From Streptomyces filipinensis (lineage in GTDB: Bacteria; Actinomycetota; Actinomycetes; Streptomycetales; Streptomycetaceae), in contig NZ_BMTD01000019.1 in the NCBI RefSeq assembly GCF_014649495.1, positions 62,001 through 126,000 on the forward strand: 64,000 bases of DNA, given 5' to 3'. Below, piece after piece: positions 50,293-59,031 of the stretch (position 1 is the first letter of the stretch; each line of letters opens with the position of its first letter). The position numbers and the translations under genes were made by a program. The notes beneath the pieces were generated by a model, which saw only the letters and a list, made by a program, of their open reading frames with translations, searched no databases and was not told where the DNA came from.

Positions 50293-51653
50293 GCCCGTAC
50301 CTCGCAGCTGAAGACCTCTCGATGTTCGGCCGCGACCCCTGGTGGCTGGTCGTCATCAAGGCCGTGTTCTGCTTCGCCTTCCTGATGGTGACCGTGCTGT
50401 TCTCCATCGTCTGGGAGCGCAAGGTCGTCGCCTGGATGCAGCTGCGCATCGGCCCCAACCGGCACGGCCCCTGGGGCATGCTCCAGTCGCTCGCCGACGG
50501 TGTGAAGCTGATGCTCAAGGAAGACCTCATCGTCAAGCGCGCGGACAAGGTGGTGTACGTCCTCGCGCCGATCGTCGCGGCCATCCCGGCTTTCATGGCG
50601 ATCGCGGTGATCCCCTTCGGCCCGGCCGGCAACGAAATCTCGATCTTCGGCCACCGCACCACGATGCAGCTGACCGACCTGCCGATCGCGATGCTCTACG
50701 TCCTCGCGGTCGCCTCCGTCGGCATCTACGGCATCGTCCTCGCGGGCTGGAGTTCCGGATCCACGTATCCGCTGCTCGGCGGCCTGCGCTCCTGCGCGCA
50801 GATGATCTCCTACGAGATCGCCATGGGTGCCGCGTTCGCCTCCGTGTTCCTGTACTCGGGGTCGATGTCGACCTCCACGATCGTGGAGCAGCAGCACGAC
50901 CGCTGGTACATCCTGCTGCTGCCGGTCTCCTTCATCCTGTACATCGTCACGATGGTCGGCGAGACCAACCGCGCCCCCTTCGACATGCCGGAGTCCGAGG
51001 GTGACCTGGTCGGCGGCTTCAACACCGAGTACTCGTCGATCAAGTTCGCGATGTTCATGCTCGCCGAGTACGTGAACATGGTGACGGTCTCGGCCGTGTC
51101 GACCACCCTGTTCCTCGGCGGCTGGCGCGCCCCCTGGCCGATCAGCTCCGTCTGGGCGGGCGCGAACCACGGCTGGTGGCCGCTGCTCTGGTTCGTCATC
51201 AAGGTCCAGCTGCTGCTGTTCTTCTTCATCTGGCTGCGCGGCACGCTCCCACGCGTCCGCTACGACCAGCTGATGAAGCTCGGCTGGAAGGTCCTCATCC
51301 CGGTCTCCGTGACCTGGCTGATGCTGGTGGCGACCGTACGGGCCCTGCGCAACGAGCACTACGAGTTCGCCGACATTGCCCTCTACGTGGGCGGCGGAGT
51401 CCTCGCCCTTCTGCTGATCTCCTTCGTCGCCGACATGTTCCGCGAGAGGGCGAGGGCGGCCGGACAGTCCACCGCCGAGCAGGCCGGATTCGACCCGATG
51501 GCGGGCGGATTCCCCGTGCCGCCGCTCCCCGGACAGGAACTGCCGCCCGTGCCGAGGCGCCGCCCGCGCCGCGAGCGGGAGCTGATTGTCAGTGGCGGAT
51601 CGGACACTGTCAGTGACGGATCTTCGGATGGAAAGGAGGCGTCCGATGGCTGA
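50289..51653 (+). CDS. nuoH: NADH-quinone oxidoreductase subunit H
   Basis: A 454-residue membrane subunit at the junction with the quinone site. The conserved VGETNRAPFDMPESEGDLV loop and the RIGPNRHGPWG segment near the N-terminus are present. Its last 60 residues extend beyond the usual end and are Pro/Arg-rich (PPLPGQELPPVPRRRPRRER). The stop overlaps the nuoI start by eight bases. Confidence 0.95.
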   Translation: MSPYLAAEDLSMFGRDPWWLVVIKAVFCFAFLMVTVLFSIVWERKVVAWMQLRIGPNRHGPWGMLQSLADGVKLMLKEDLIVKRADKVVYVLAPIVAAIPAFMAIAVIPFGPAGNEISIFGHRTTMQLTDLPIAMLYVLAVASVGIYGIVLAGWSSGSTYPLLGGLRSCAQMISYEIAMGAAFASVFLYSGSMSTSTIVEQQHDRWYILLLPVSFILYIVTMVGETNRAPFDMPESEGDLVGGFNTEYSSIKFAMFMLAEYVNMVTVSAVSTTLFLGGWRAPWPISSVWAGANHGWWPLLWFVIKVQLLLFFFIWLRGTLPRVRYDQLMKLGWKVLIPVSVTWLMLVATVRALRNEHYEFADIALYVGGGVLALLLISFVADMFRERARAAGQSTAEQAGFDPMAGGFPVPPLPGQELPPVPRRRPRRERELIVSGGSDTVSDGSSDGKEASDG

Positions 51654-52287
51654 GGAGCCGAAGGAGACCAAGCCCGGTTTCCAGAACCCCGTCGCCGGCT
51701 TCGGCGTGACCTTCAAGGCCATGTTCAAGAAGCGGCTGACCGAGCAGTACCCGGAGCAGAAGAAGACCACGGCTCCGCGGTTCCACGGACGGCACCAGCT
51801 CAACCGCCATCCGGACGGCCTGGAGAAGTGCGTCGGCTGCGAGCTGTGCGCGTGGGCCTGCCCCGCCGACGCCATCTACGTGGAGGGCGCCGACAACACC
51901 GACGAGGAGCGCTACTCGCCGGGCGAGCGGTACGGCCGCGTCTACCAGATCAACTACGCCCGCTGCATCCTGTGCGGGCTGTGCATCGAGGCGTGCCCCA
52001 CGCGCGCGTTGACGATGACCAACGAGTTCGAACTGGCCGACTCCAGCCGCGCCAACCTCATCTACACCAAGGAGCAGCTCCTCGCCGGCCTCGAAGAGGG
52101 CATGGTCGACACACCGCACGCGATCTTCCCGGGGACCGACGAACAGGACTACTACCGGGGCCTGGTCACACATGCCGCGCCCGGCACGGTCCGCCAGGTC
52201 GCGCACTCCAAGGGCGAGGTCCCGCAGGAGGCCGCGTCGACCTTCGGTGAGGACGAGCCGGCCTCGGAGGAGGTGATCGGCCGATGA
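51646..52287 (+). CDS. nuoI: NADH-quinone oxidoreductase subunit I
   Basis: A 213-residue double 4Fe-4S ferredoxin-like subunit. The cluster motifs are CVGCELCAWACP and CILCGLCIEACP. It passes electrons to N2 on NuoB. The ATG at 51646 has GGAAAGGAGG upstream, inside the end of nuoH. The C-terminal 60 residues are acidic and less conserved. Confidence 0.95.
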   Translation: MAEEPKETKPGFQNPVAGFGVTFKAMFKKRLTEQYPEQKKTTAPRFHGRHQLNRHPDGLEKCVGCELCAWACPADAIYVEGADNTDEERYSPGERYGRVYQINYARCILCGLCIEACPTRALTMTNEFELADSSRANLIYTKEQLLAGLEEGMVDTPHAIFPGTDEQDYYRGLVTHAAPGTVRQVAHSKGEVPQEAASTFGEDEPASEEVIGR

Positions 52288-53126
52288 TGACGCACCTCGC
52301 CGCCTACACCACCTCCACCGGTGAGGCGTTCCAGTTCTGGGTCCTCGGCACGGTCGCGGTGATCGGCGCCCTGTGTACCGTCTTCATGAAGAAGGCCGTG
52401 CACAGCGCGCTGTGTCTCGCCGGGACCATGATCATCCTCGCGGTGTTCTACCTCGCCAACGGCGCCTACTTCCTGGGAATCGTGCAGATCGTCGTCTACA
52501 CCGGCGCGATCATGATGCTGTTCCTGTTCGTGGTGATGCTCGTCGGCGTGACGGCGGCGGACTCGCTGAAGGAGACCATCAAGGGCCAGCGCTGGCTGGC
52601 CCTTCTGTGTGGGGCCGGCTTCGGCGTCCTGTTGCTCGCCGGGCTCGGGAACGCGTCCCTGAAGGAGTTCGACGGCATCGGCCAGGCGAACGCGAACGGC
52701 AATGTGGAGGGCCTCGCCTCCCTCCTCTTCACCAAGTACGTGTTCGCCTTCGAAATCACCGGCGCCCTGCTGATCACGGCCGCCGTCGGCGCCATGGTGC
52801 TCACCCACCGCGAGCGCACGGAGCGCGCCAAGACCCAGCGCGAGCTGTCCGAACAGCGTGTCCGTGAAGGCACCCACGTACCTCCGCTGCCCGCCCCGGG
52901 TGTCTACGCCCGGCACAACGCGGTCGACATCGCGGGCCTGCTCCCCGACGGCACCCCGTCCGAGCTGACCGTCAGCAAGACGCTGCGCGAGCGCGGCCAG
53001 GTCCGTGACGTGTCCGCGGAGGCGCTCAACGACCTGCACGCGCTGGAACAGCGCGCGGAGGAACGCCTGGAGCGCACGGCGATCGAACCGGCGACGTTCA
53101 AGCGGCCCGAGGAGGCGTCGAAGTGA
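52284..53126 (+). CDS. nuoJ: NADH-quinone oxidoreductase subunit J
   Basis: A 280-residue membrane subunit with five hydrophobic helices in the first 170 residues (including YFLGIVQIVVYTGAIMMLFLF). A hydrophilic C-terminal extension of about 100 residues is not found in E. coli NuoJ. ATG overlaps the nuoI stop; the second ATG, one codon later, is possible. Part of the proton-pumping arm. Confidence 0.94.
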   Translation: MMTHLAAYTTSTGEAFQFWVLGTVAVIGALCTVFMKKAVHSALCLAGTMIILAVFYLANGAYFLGIVQIVVYTGAIMMLFLFVVMLVGVTAADSLKETIKGQRWLALLCGAGFGVLLLAGLGNASLKEFDGIGQANANGNVEGLASLLFTKYVFAFEITGALLITAAVGAMVLTHRERTERAKTQRELSEQRVREGTHVPPLPAPGVYARHNAVDIAGLLPDGTPSELTVSKTLRERGQVRDVSAEALNDLHALEQRAEERLERTAIEPATFKRPEEASK

Positions 53127-53422
53127 ACCCGGTCAACTACCTCTACCTCGCCGCCCTGTTGTTCACGATCGGCGCGACCGGAGTACTGATCCGGCGCAAC
53201 GCGATCGTGGTCTTCATGTGCATCGAGCTGATGCTGAACGCCTGCAACCTCGCGTTCGTCGCCTTCTCCCGGATGCACGGCAACCTCGACGGCCAGATCA
53301 TCGCCTTCTTCACGATGGTCGTCGCCGCCGCGGAGGTCGTGGTGGGCCTCGCGATCATCGTGTCGCTGTTCCGTACCCGCCACTCGGCCTCGGTCGACGA
53401 CGCCAGCCTGATGAAGCTGTAA
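53123..53422 (+). CDS. nuoK: NADH-quinone oxidoreductase subunit K
   Basis: A 99-residue three-helix subunit. The two conserved membrane glutamates are in VVFMCIELMLNACNLAFV and AAAEVVVGLAII. It couples the quinone reaction to the antiporter-like subunits. GTG start overlaps nuoJ by four bases; nuoL starts 15 bases after the stop. Confidence 0.95.
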   Translation: MNPVNYLYLAALLFTIGATGVLIRRNAIVVFMCIELMLNACNLAFVAFSRMHGNLDGQIIAFFTMVVAAAEVVVGLAIIVSLFRTRHSASVDDASLMKL

Positions 53423-53437
53423 GGGGTCGGAAGAATC

Positions 53438-55384
53438 GTGGAGAACCTGATCGCGCTGCTCATCGCGGCGCCCCTGCTCGGAGCGGCCGTCCTCCTGGTC
53501 GGCGGCCGGCGGCTCGACGCCGTCGGCCACTGGATCGGCACGCTGCTCTCGTTCGTCTCCTTCGTCATCGGTGTCGTACTCTTCGCCGACCTGCTGGGCA
53601 AGGGAGCCGAACACCGCACCCTGACGCAGCATCTGTTCAGCTGGGTCCCGGTGGCCGGCTTCCAGGCGGACGTCACCTTCCGCCTCGACCAGCTGTCGAT
53701 GACATTCGTCCTGCTCATCACGGGTGTCGGCTCGCTGATCCACCTGTACTCGGTCGGGTACATGGAGCACGACGAGCGGCGCCGACGCTTCTTCGGCTAT
53801 CTGAACCTGTTCCTCGCGGCGATGCTGCTGCTCGTCCTCGCCGACAACTACCTGCTGCTGTATGTCGGCTGGGAGGGCGTCGGCCTCGCCTCGTACCTGC
53901 TGATCGGCTTCTGGCAGCACAAGCCCAGCGCGGCCACCGCGGCGAAGAAGGCCTTCCTCGTCAACCGCGTCGGCGACATGGGCCTGTCGATCGCGATCAT
54001 GCTGATGTTCACCACCTTCGGCAGCTTCGCCTTCGGGCCGGTCCTCAGCCACGCCGGTGACGCCTCCGAGGGCAGGCTCACCGCCATCGGTCTGATGCTC
54101 CTGCTCGCCACCTGCGGCAAGTCCGCCCAGGTGCCGCTGCAGTCCTGGCTCGGGGACGCCATGGAGGGCCCGACCCCGGTCTCGGCCCTGATCCACGCGG
54201 CGACGATGGTGACGGCGGGCGTGTACCTCATCGTCCGCTCCGGAGCCGTCTTCAACGCGGCCCCCGACGCGCAACTCGCGGTCACCGTGGTCGGCGCGGT
54301 CACGCTCCTCTTCGGTGCGATCGTCGGTTGCGCGAAGGACGACATCAAGAAGGCACTGGCCGGATCGACCATGTCGCAGATCGGCTACATGGTCCTGGCC
54401 GCGGGCCTCGGCCCCATCGGCTACGTCTTCGCGATCATGCACCTGGTCACGCACGGCTTCTTCAAGGCCGGGCTGTTCCTCGGCGCCGGCTCCGTCATGC
54501 ACGGCATGAACGACGAGGTCGACATGCGCAAGTACGGCGGCCTGCGCAGGTACATGCCGGTCACCTTCGTCACCTTCGGCCTCGGCTACCTCGCCATCAT
54601 CGGCTTCCCGGGCCTGTCCGGCTTCTTCTCCAAGGACAAGATCATCGAGGCGGCCTTCGCCAAGGGCGGCACCGACGGCTGGATCCTCGGCGGCGTGGCC
54701 CTGCTGGGCGCGGCCATCACCGCCTTCTACATGACGCGCGTGATGCTGATGACCTTCTTCGGAGAGGAGCGTTGGAAGAACCAGCCCACTCGCTCCCCGG
54801 AGGCCCCGAGCGCGGAGCCCGCCGCGGAGCACCAGGGCGAGCACGCCGAGCCGCACCCGCACGAGTCCCCGAAGGTCATGACGATCCCGATGATCGTGCT
54901 GGCCGTCGGCTCGGTCCTCGGCGGTGGCTTCTTCAGCATCGGCGACCGCTTCCTGCACTGGCTGGAGCCGGTCACCGGCTACAGCGAGGGGCACTCCCCG
55001 GTCGGCGCCTGGACGGTCACCGGGGCGACCATGGTGTGCCTGATCATCGGCGTCGGCATCGCCTGGGCCCAGTACGGCCGCAAGCCCGTCCCGGCCGTCG
55101 CCCCGCGCGGCTCGCTGCTCACCCGCGCGGCACGCCGCGACCTGCTCCAGGACGACTTCAACCACGTCGTCCTGGTACGCGGCGGCGAACACCTGACGCG
55201 CTCCCTGGTGTACGTCGACCACACCCTGGTCGACGGCGTCGTCAACGGCACGGCGGCCGGCTTCGGCGGCCTGTCCAGCCGGCTACGCCGGGTCCAGAAC
55301 GGCTTCGCCCGCTCCTACGCGGTCTCGATGTTCGGCGGCGCGGCACTCCTGGTCGCCGCGACCCTGCTGATGAGGGCGGTCTGA
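53438..55384 (+). CDS. nuoL: NADH-quinone oxidoreductase subunit L
   Basis: A 648-residue antiporter-like proton-pumping subunit. The conserved LLLYVGWEGVGLASYLLIGFW and the pumping-lysine region PLQSWLGDAMEGPTPVSALIHAATMVTAG are intact. A His/Glu-rich insertion (SAEPAAEHQGEHAEPHPHES) lies in the C-terminal third before the lateral helix. GTG start at 53438. Confidence 0.96.
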   Translation: MENLIALLIAAPLLGAAVLLVGGRRLDAVGHWIGTLLSFVSFVIGVVLFADLLGKGAEHRTLTQHLFSWVPVAGFQADVTFRLDQLSMTFVLLITGVGSLIHLYSVGYMEHDERRRRFFGYLNLFLAAMLLLVLADNYLLLYVGWEGVGLASYLLIGFWQHKPSAATAAKKAFLVNRVGDMGLSIAIMLMFTTFGSFAFGPVLSHAGDASEGRLTAIGLMLLLATCGKSAQVPLQSWLGDAMEGPTPVSALIHAATMVTAGVYLIVRSGAVFNAAPDAQLAVTVVGAVTLLFGAIVGCAKDDIKKALAGSTMSQIGYMVLAAGLGPIGYVFAIMHLVTHGFFKAGLFLGAGSVMHGMNDEVDMRKYGGLRRYMPVTFVTFGLGYLAIIGFPGLSGFFSKDKIIEAAFAKGGTDGWILGGVALLGAAITAFYMTRVMLMTFFGEERWKNQPTRSPEAPSAEPAAEHQGEHAEPHPHESPKVMTIPMIVLAVGSVLGGGFFSIGDRFLHWLEPVTGYSEGHSPVGAWTVTGATMVCLIIGVGIAWAQYGRKPVPAVAPRGSLLTRAARRDLLQDDFNHVVLVRGGEHLTRSLVYVDHTLVDGVVNGTAAGFGGLSSRLRRVQNGFARSYAVSMFGGAALLVAATLLMRAV

Positions 55385-55389
55385 TACCG

Positions 55390-56961
55390 ATGTCCTTTCC
55401 TTTGCTGACAGCGACGGCGGCGCTCCCGGCCGTCGGGGCCGTCGCCACGGCCGCCGTACCGGCCGCGTGGCGCACCGCCGCCAAATGGCTGGCGCTGCTC
55501 GTCTCGCTCGCCACCCTCGCCCTGGCGGTCACCGTCCTGGTCCGCTTCGACCCGGACGGCGCCCGCTACCAGCTCACCGAATCCCACGCCTGGATCAAGG
55601 ACTTCGGGGTCCGGTACGAGCTGGGCGTGGATGGCATCGCGGTGGCGCTGATCGCGCTGACCGCGTTGCTGATCCCCTTCATCGTCCTCGCCGGCTGGAA
55701 CGACGCCGACCCGCTGGAGACGGGCAGCAGCCGCTGGCGCCCCACGCAGGGCTTCTTCGCGCTGATCCTGGCCGTCGAGGCGATGGTGGTGATCTCCTTC
55801 GAGGCCACCGACGTCTTCCTCTTCTACATCTTCTTCGAGGCCATGCTCATCCCGATGTACTTCCTCATCGGCGGCTTCGGAGACCGCGCCCACGCGCAGG
55901 GCGAGGAAGCGGCCTCGCGACAGCGGTCGTACGCGGCGGTGAAGTTCCTGCTGTACAACCTGGTCGGCGGCCTGATCATGCTGGCCGCGGTGATCGGCCT
56001 CTACGTGGTGGCCGGGAACTTCAGCCTCCAGGAGATCGCGCAGGCCCGTGCGAGCGGTTCGCTGCACATGGCGACGAGCACGGAACGCTGGCTGTTCCTG
56101 GGCTTCTTCTTCGCCTTCGCGGTGAAGGCGCCGCTGTGGCCGCTGCACACCTGGCTGCCCAACGCCATGCAGGAGTCCACCGCCCCGGTCGCCGTCCTCA
56201 TCACCGCGGTCGTCGACAAGGTCGGCACCTTCGCGATGCTCCGCTTCTGCCTCCAGCTGTTCCCGCAGGCCAGCAAGTGGGCGACGCCCGTCATCCTCGT
56301 ACTGGCGCTCATCAGCATCGTCTACGGCGCGCTGCTCGCCGTCGGCCAGCGGGACATCAAGCGCCTGGTGGCCTACGCGTCGATCTCGCACTTCGGCTTC
56401 ATCATCATGGGCATCTTCGCGATGACCAGCCAGGGCCAGTCCGGCGCCACGCTCTACATGGTCAACCACGGTATTTCCACGGCCGCGCTGATGCTGGTCG
56501 CGGGCTTCCTGATCTCCCGGCGCGGGTCGCGGCTCATCGCGGACTACGGGGGCGTGCAGAAGGTCGCCCCGGTGCTCGCCGGCACCTTCCTGATCGGCGG
56601 TCTCGCCACTCTCTCCCTGCCCGGACTCGCCCCGTTCGTGAGTGAGTTCCTGGTCCTGGTCGGCACGTTCACGCGTCATCCGGTGATCGGCATCATCGCC
56701 ACCTTCGGCATCGTCCTCGCCGCGCTCTACACCCTCGTCCTGTACCAGCGGACGATGACGGGCCCGGTGAAGCCGGAGGTGTCGGCCATGCCCGACCTAC
56801 GCGCGCGTGAGCTGGTGGTGGTCGCCCCGCTGATCGTGTTGCTGATCTTCCTGGGCGTCTATCCGAAGCCCGTCACGGACATCGTCAACCCGGCGGTCAA
56901 GCAGACCATGTCCGACGTACACAAGAAGGACCCCAAGCCCGAGGTGGAGGCGGCCAAGTGA
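55390..56961 (+). CDS. nuoM: NADH-quinone oxidoreductase subunit M
   Basis: A 523-residue antiporter-like subunit. Conserved segments include YELGVDGIAVALIALTALLIP, the Glu of FYIFFEAMLIPMYFLIG and PLWPLHTWLPNAMQESTAPVAV. ATG 55390 starts five bases after the nuoL stop; the longer upstream frame is antisense-like shadow. The nuoN GTG overlaps its stop. Confidence 0.95.
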   Translation: MSFPLLTATAALPAVGAVATAAVPAAWRTAAKWLALLVSLATLALAVTVLVRFDPDGARYQLTESHAWIKDFGVRYELGVDGIAVALIALTALLIPFIVLAGWNDADPLETGSSRWRPTQGFFALILAVEAMVVISFEATDVFLFYIFFEAMLIPMYFLIGGFGDRAHAQGEEAASRQRSYAAVKFLLYNLVGGLIMLAAVIGLYVVAGNFSLQEIAQARASGSLHMATSTERWLFLGFFFAFAVKAPLWPLHTWLPNAMQESTAPVAVLITAVVDKVGTFAMLRFCLQLFPQASKWATPVILVLALISIVYGALLAVGQRDIKRLVAYASISHFGFIIMGIFAMTSQGQSGATLYMVNHGISTAALMLVAGFLISRRGSRLIADYGGVQKVAPVLAGTFLIGGLATLSLPGLAPFVSEFLVLVGTFTRHPVIGIIATFGIVLAALYTLVLYQRTMTGPVKPEVSAMPDLRARELVVVAPLIVLLIFLGVYPKPVTDIVNPAVKQTMSDVHKKDPKPEVEAAK

Positions 56962-58607
56962 GCGCAGCAGCCGTCCACAGCCTGTGGACAACCGCGGCCG
57001 ATCCGATCTCGAAGATCGACGCGCCGAAGATCGAATACGGACAATTGTCGCCGACGCTGATCGTCGTCGGCGCGGCGCTGGTCGGGGTGCTCATCGAGGC
57101 CTTCCTCCCGCGCAAGGCCCGCTACTACGCGCAGGTGTTCGTGTCCGTCGTCGCCCTGTGCGCCGCGTTCGCCGCGGTGGTCGGACTCGCGGCCGACGGC
57201 TACGGCACCACCAAGGCGCACATCGCGGCCATGGGAGCGATCGCGGTCGACGGCCCGTCCCTGTTCCTGCAGGGCACGATCCTGCTGGCAGGCCTGGTCG
57301 GCCTGTTCACCTTCGCCGAGCGGCGCCTGGACCCGGCGGCGCACGGCAACCGCGTCGACTCCTTCGCCGCACAGGCCGCCTCCGTACCCGGCAGCGACAG
57401 CGAGAAGGCCGCGGTGAAGGCCGGCTTCACCACCACCGAGGTCTTCCCGCTGCTGCTCTTCGCGATCGCCGGCATGCTGGTGTTCCCCTCGGCCAACGAC
57501 CTGCTGACCCTGTTCGTGGCCCTGGAGGTCTTCTCCCTGCCGCTGTACCTGCTGTGCGCGCTGGCCCGCCGCAAGCGGCTGATGTCGCAGGAAGCCGCGG
57601 TCAAGTACTTCCTGCTCGGCGCGTTCGCCTCGGCGTTCACGCTGTTCGGCATCGCCCTGCTGTACGGCTACGCCGGCTCGGTGTCGTACGCGCGCATCGC
57701 CCAGGTCGTCGACGGAACCGTCACCAACGTCGACCCGGCACTCGCCAACACCATGGGCAACGACGCGCTGCTGCTGCTCGGCAGCGCACTGATCGTGATG
57801 GGTCTGCTGTTCAAGGTGGGCGCGGTGCCGTTCCACATGTGGACGCCGGACGTCTACCAGGGCGCGCCGACGCCCGTGACCGGCTTCATGGCGGCGGCGA
57901 CGAAGGTGGCCGCGTTCGGCGCGCTGCTGCGCCTGCTGTACGTCGTTCTGCCCGGAATGCGCTGGGACTGGCGTCCGGTCATGTGGGCCGTCGCGATCAT
58001 CACCATGCTCGGCGGCGCGATCGTCGCGATCACACAGACCGACATCAAGCGGCTCCTGGCGTACTCGTCCATCGCGCACGCCGGATTCATCCTCGCGGGT
58101 GTCATCGCCACCTCGAAGGACGGCGTCTCGTCGGTCCTCTTCTACCTGGCCGGCTACTCCTTCGTGACGATCGGCGCCTTCGCGGTGGTCACGCTGGTGC
58201 GCGACGCGGGTGGCGAGGCGACCCACCTGTCCAAGTGGGCGGGTCTCGGCCGCAGGTCACCCCTGGTGGCGGCCGTCTTCGCGGTGTTCCTGCTGGCCTT
58301 CGCCGGTATCCCGCTGACCTCCGGCTTCGCGGGGAAGTTCGCCGTGTTCAAGGCGGCGGCGGCCGGCGGCGCGGCCCCGCTCGTGGTGATCGGTGTGATC
58401 TCCTCGGCGATCGCCGCGTTCTTCTACATCCGCGTGATCGTGCTGATGTTCTTCAGCGAGCCGAGGCCGGAGGGCCCCACCGTGGCCGTACCGTCCCCGC
58501 TGACCATGGTGGCGATCGCCGCGGGCGTCGCGGTCACGCTGGTGCTCGGCGTGGCCCCGCAGTACTTCCTCGACCTGGCGAGCCAGGCGGGAGTGTTCGT
58601 GCGCTGA
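56958..58607 (+). CDS. nuoN: NADH-quinone oxidoreductase subunit N
   Basis: A 549-residue antiporter-like subunit and last gene of the operon. The segment LFKVGAVPFHMWTPDVYQGAP with the pumping lysine and the conserved SLPLYLLCALARRKRL are present. GTG start overlaps nuoM. The first codons contain an inverted pair of DnaA-box-like sequences (56973-56991). A terminator hairpin follows 12 bases after the stop. Confidence 0.95.
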   Translation: MSAAAVHSLWTTAADPISKIDAPKIEYGQLSPTLIVVGAALVGVLIEAFLPRKARYYAQVFVSVVALCAAFAAVVGLAADGYGTTKAHIAAMGAIAVDGPSLFLQGTILLAGLVGLFTFAERRLDPAAHGNRVDSFAAQAASVPGSDSEKAAVKAGFTTTEVFPLLLFAIAGMLVFPSANDLLTLFVALEVFSLPLYLLCALARRKRLMSQEAAVKYFLLGAFASAFTLFGIALLYGYAGSVSYARIAQVVDGTVTNVDPALANTMGNDALLLLGSALIVMGLLFKVGAVPFHMWTPDVYQGAPTPVTGFMAAATKVAAFGALLRLLYVVLPGMRWDWRPVMWAVAIITMLGGAIVAITQTDIKRLLAYSSIAHAGFILAGVIATSKDGVSSVLFYLAGYSFVTIGAFAVVTLVRDAGGEATHLSKWAGLGRRSPLVAAVFAVFLLAFAGIPLTSGFAGKFAVFKAAAAGGAAPLVVIGVISSAIAAFFYIRVIVLMFFSEPRPEGPTVAVPSPLTMVAIAAGVAVTLVLGVAPQYFLDLASQAGVFVR

Positions 58608-58619
58608 GTCCCCCACGAC

Positions 58620-58647
58620 GGCCCCGGCTCCCCAGGGAACCGGGGCC
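58620..58647 (+). terminator. Terminator of the nuo operon
   Basis: GGCCCCGG (58620-58627) and CCGGGGCC (58640-58647) form a perfect 8-bp GC stem with a 12-base loop. No T-run follows, as is common in Streptomyces. It lies 12 bases after nuoN. Confidence 0.7.
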
Positions 58648-59031
58648 GCCGCATGCCGTCAGGCGGGTGCTCCGGGACAGGGGCACTTCACGTCGGGGTT
58701 CCACACGAAGAACAAGTCACCTCGGCGAGGTGAGCGGGCATCGGGCGGAGCTCCTTGGAAGGGCACGCGGCCGGGCACGGGAGCTGGCGTCGAGTGGCGA
58801 TCCGTGCGGGGTGGCCTCCGCTTCTCCCGCCCGAGCAGCATGCCCCTGGGGTCGCCGCCGGGCCATCCAGGAAGCCCGATGGGATGACGCCCACTGGTCC
58901 GCCCGAGGACGCGCCGGGCTCGCACGGGCGTTCCCCGGCCTGTGGATAAGTCCACCGCTGTCGGTCCGGACCCCTATCGTGGATGCAGCGGTCGACAGAC
59001 GACACACGGGGGACCGGCGGGGGACAGGACA
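58648..59031. other. Intergenic region between nuoN and recQ
   Basis: This 384-bp stretch has no gene I can support. A minus-strand frame of 98 codons (58659-58955) has Arg/Pro/Gly-rich composition and no ribosome site. It does contain TGTGGATAA at 58941-58949, a perfect match to the E. coli DnaA box, and TATCGT near 58974 as a plausible -10 for recQ. Confidence 0.6.

Noticed and set aside
58659..58955. 98-codon minus-strand frame between nuoN and recQ
   Set aside because: Arg/Pro/Gly-rich, no ribosome site, no domain; a possible CxxC fragment in another frame is too short to support.
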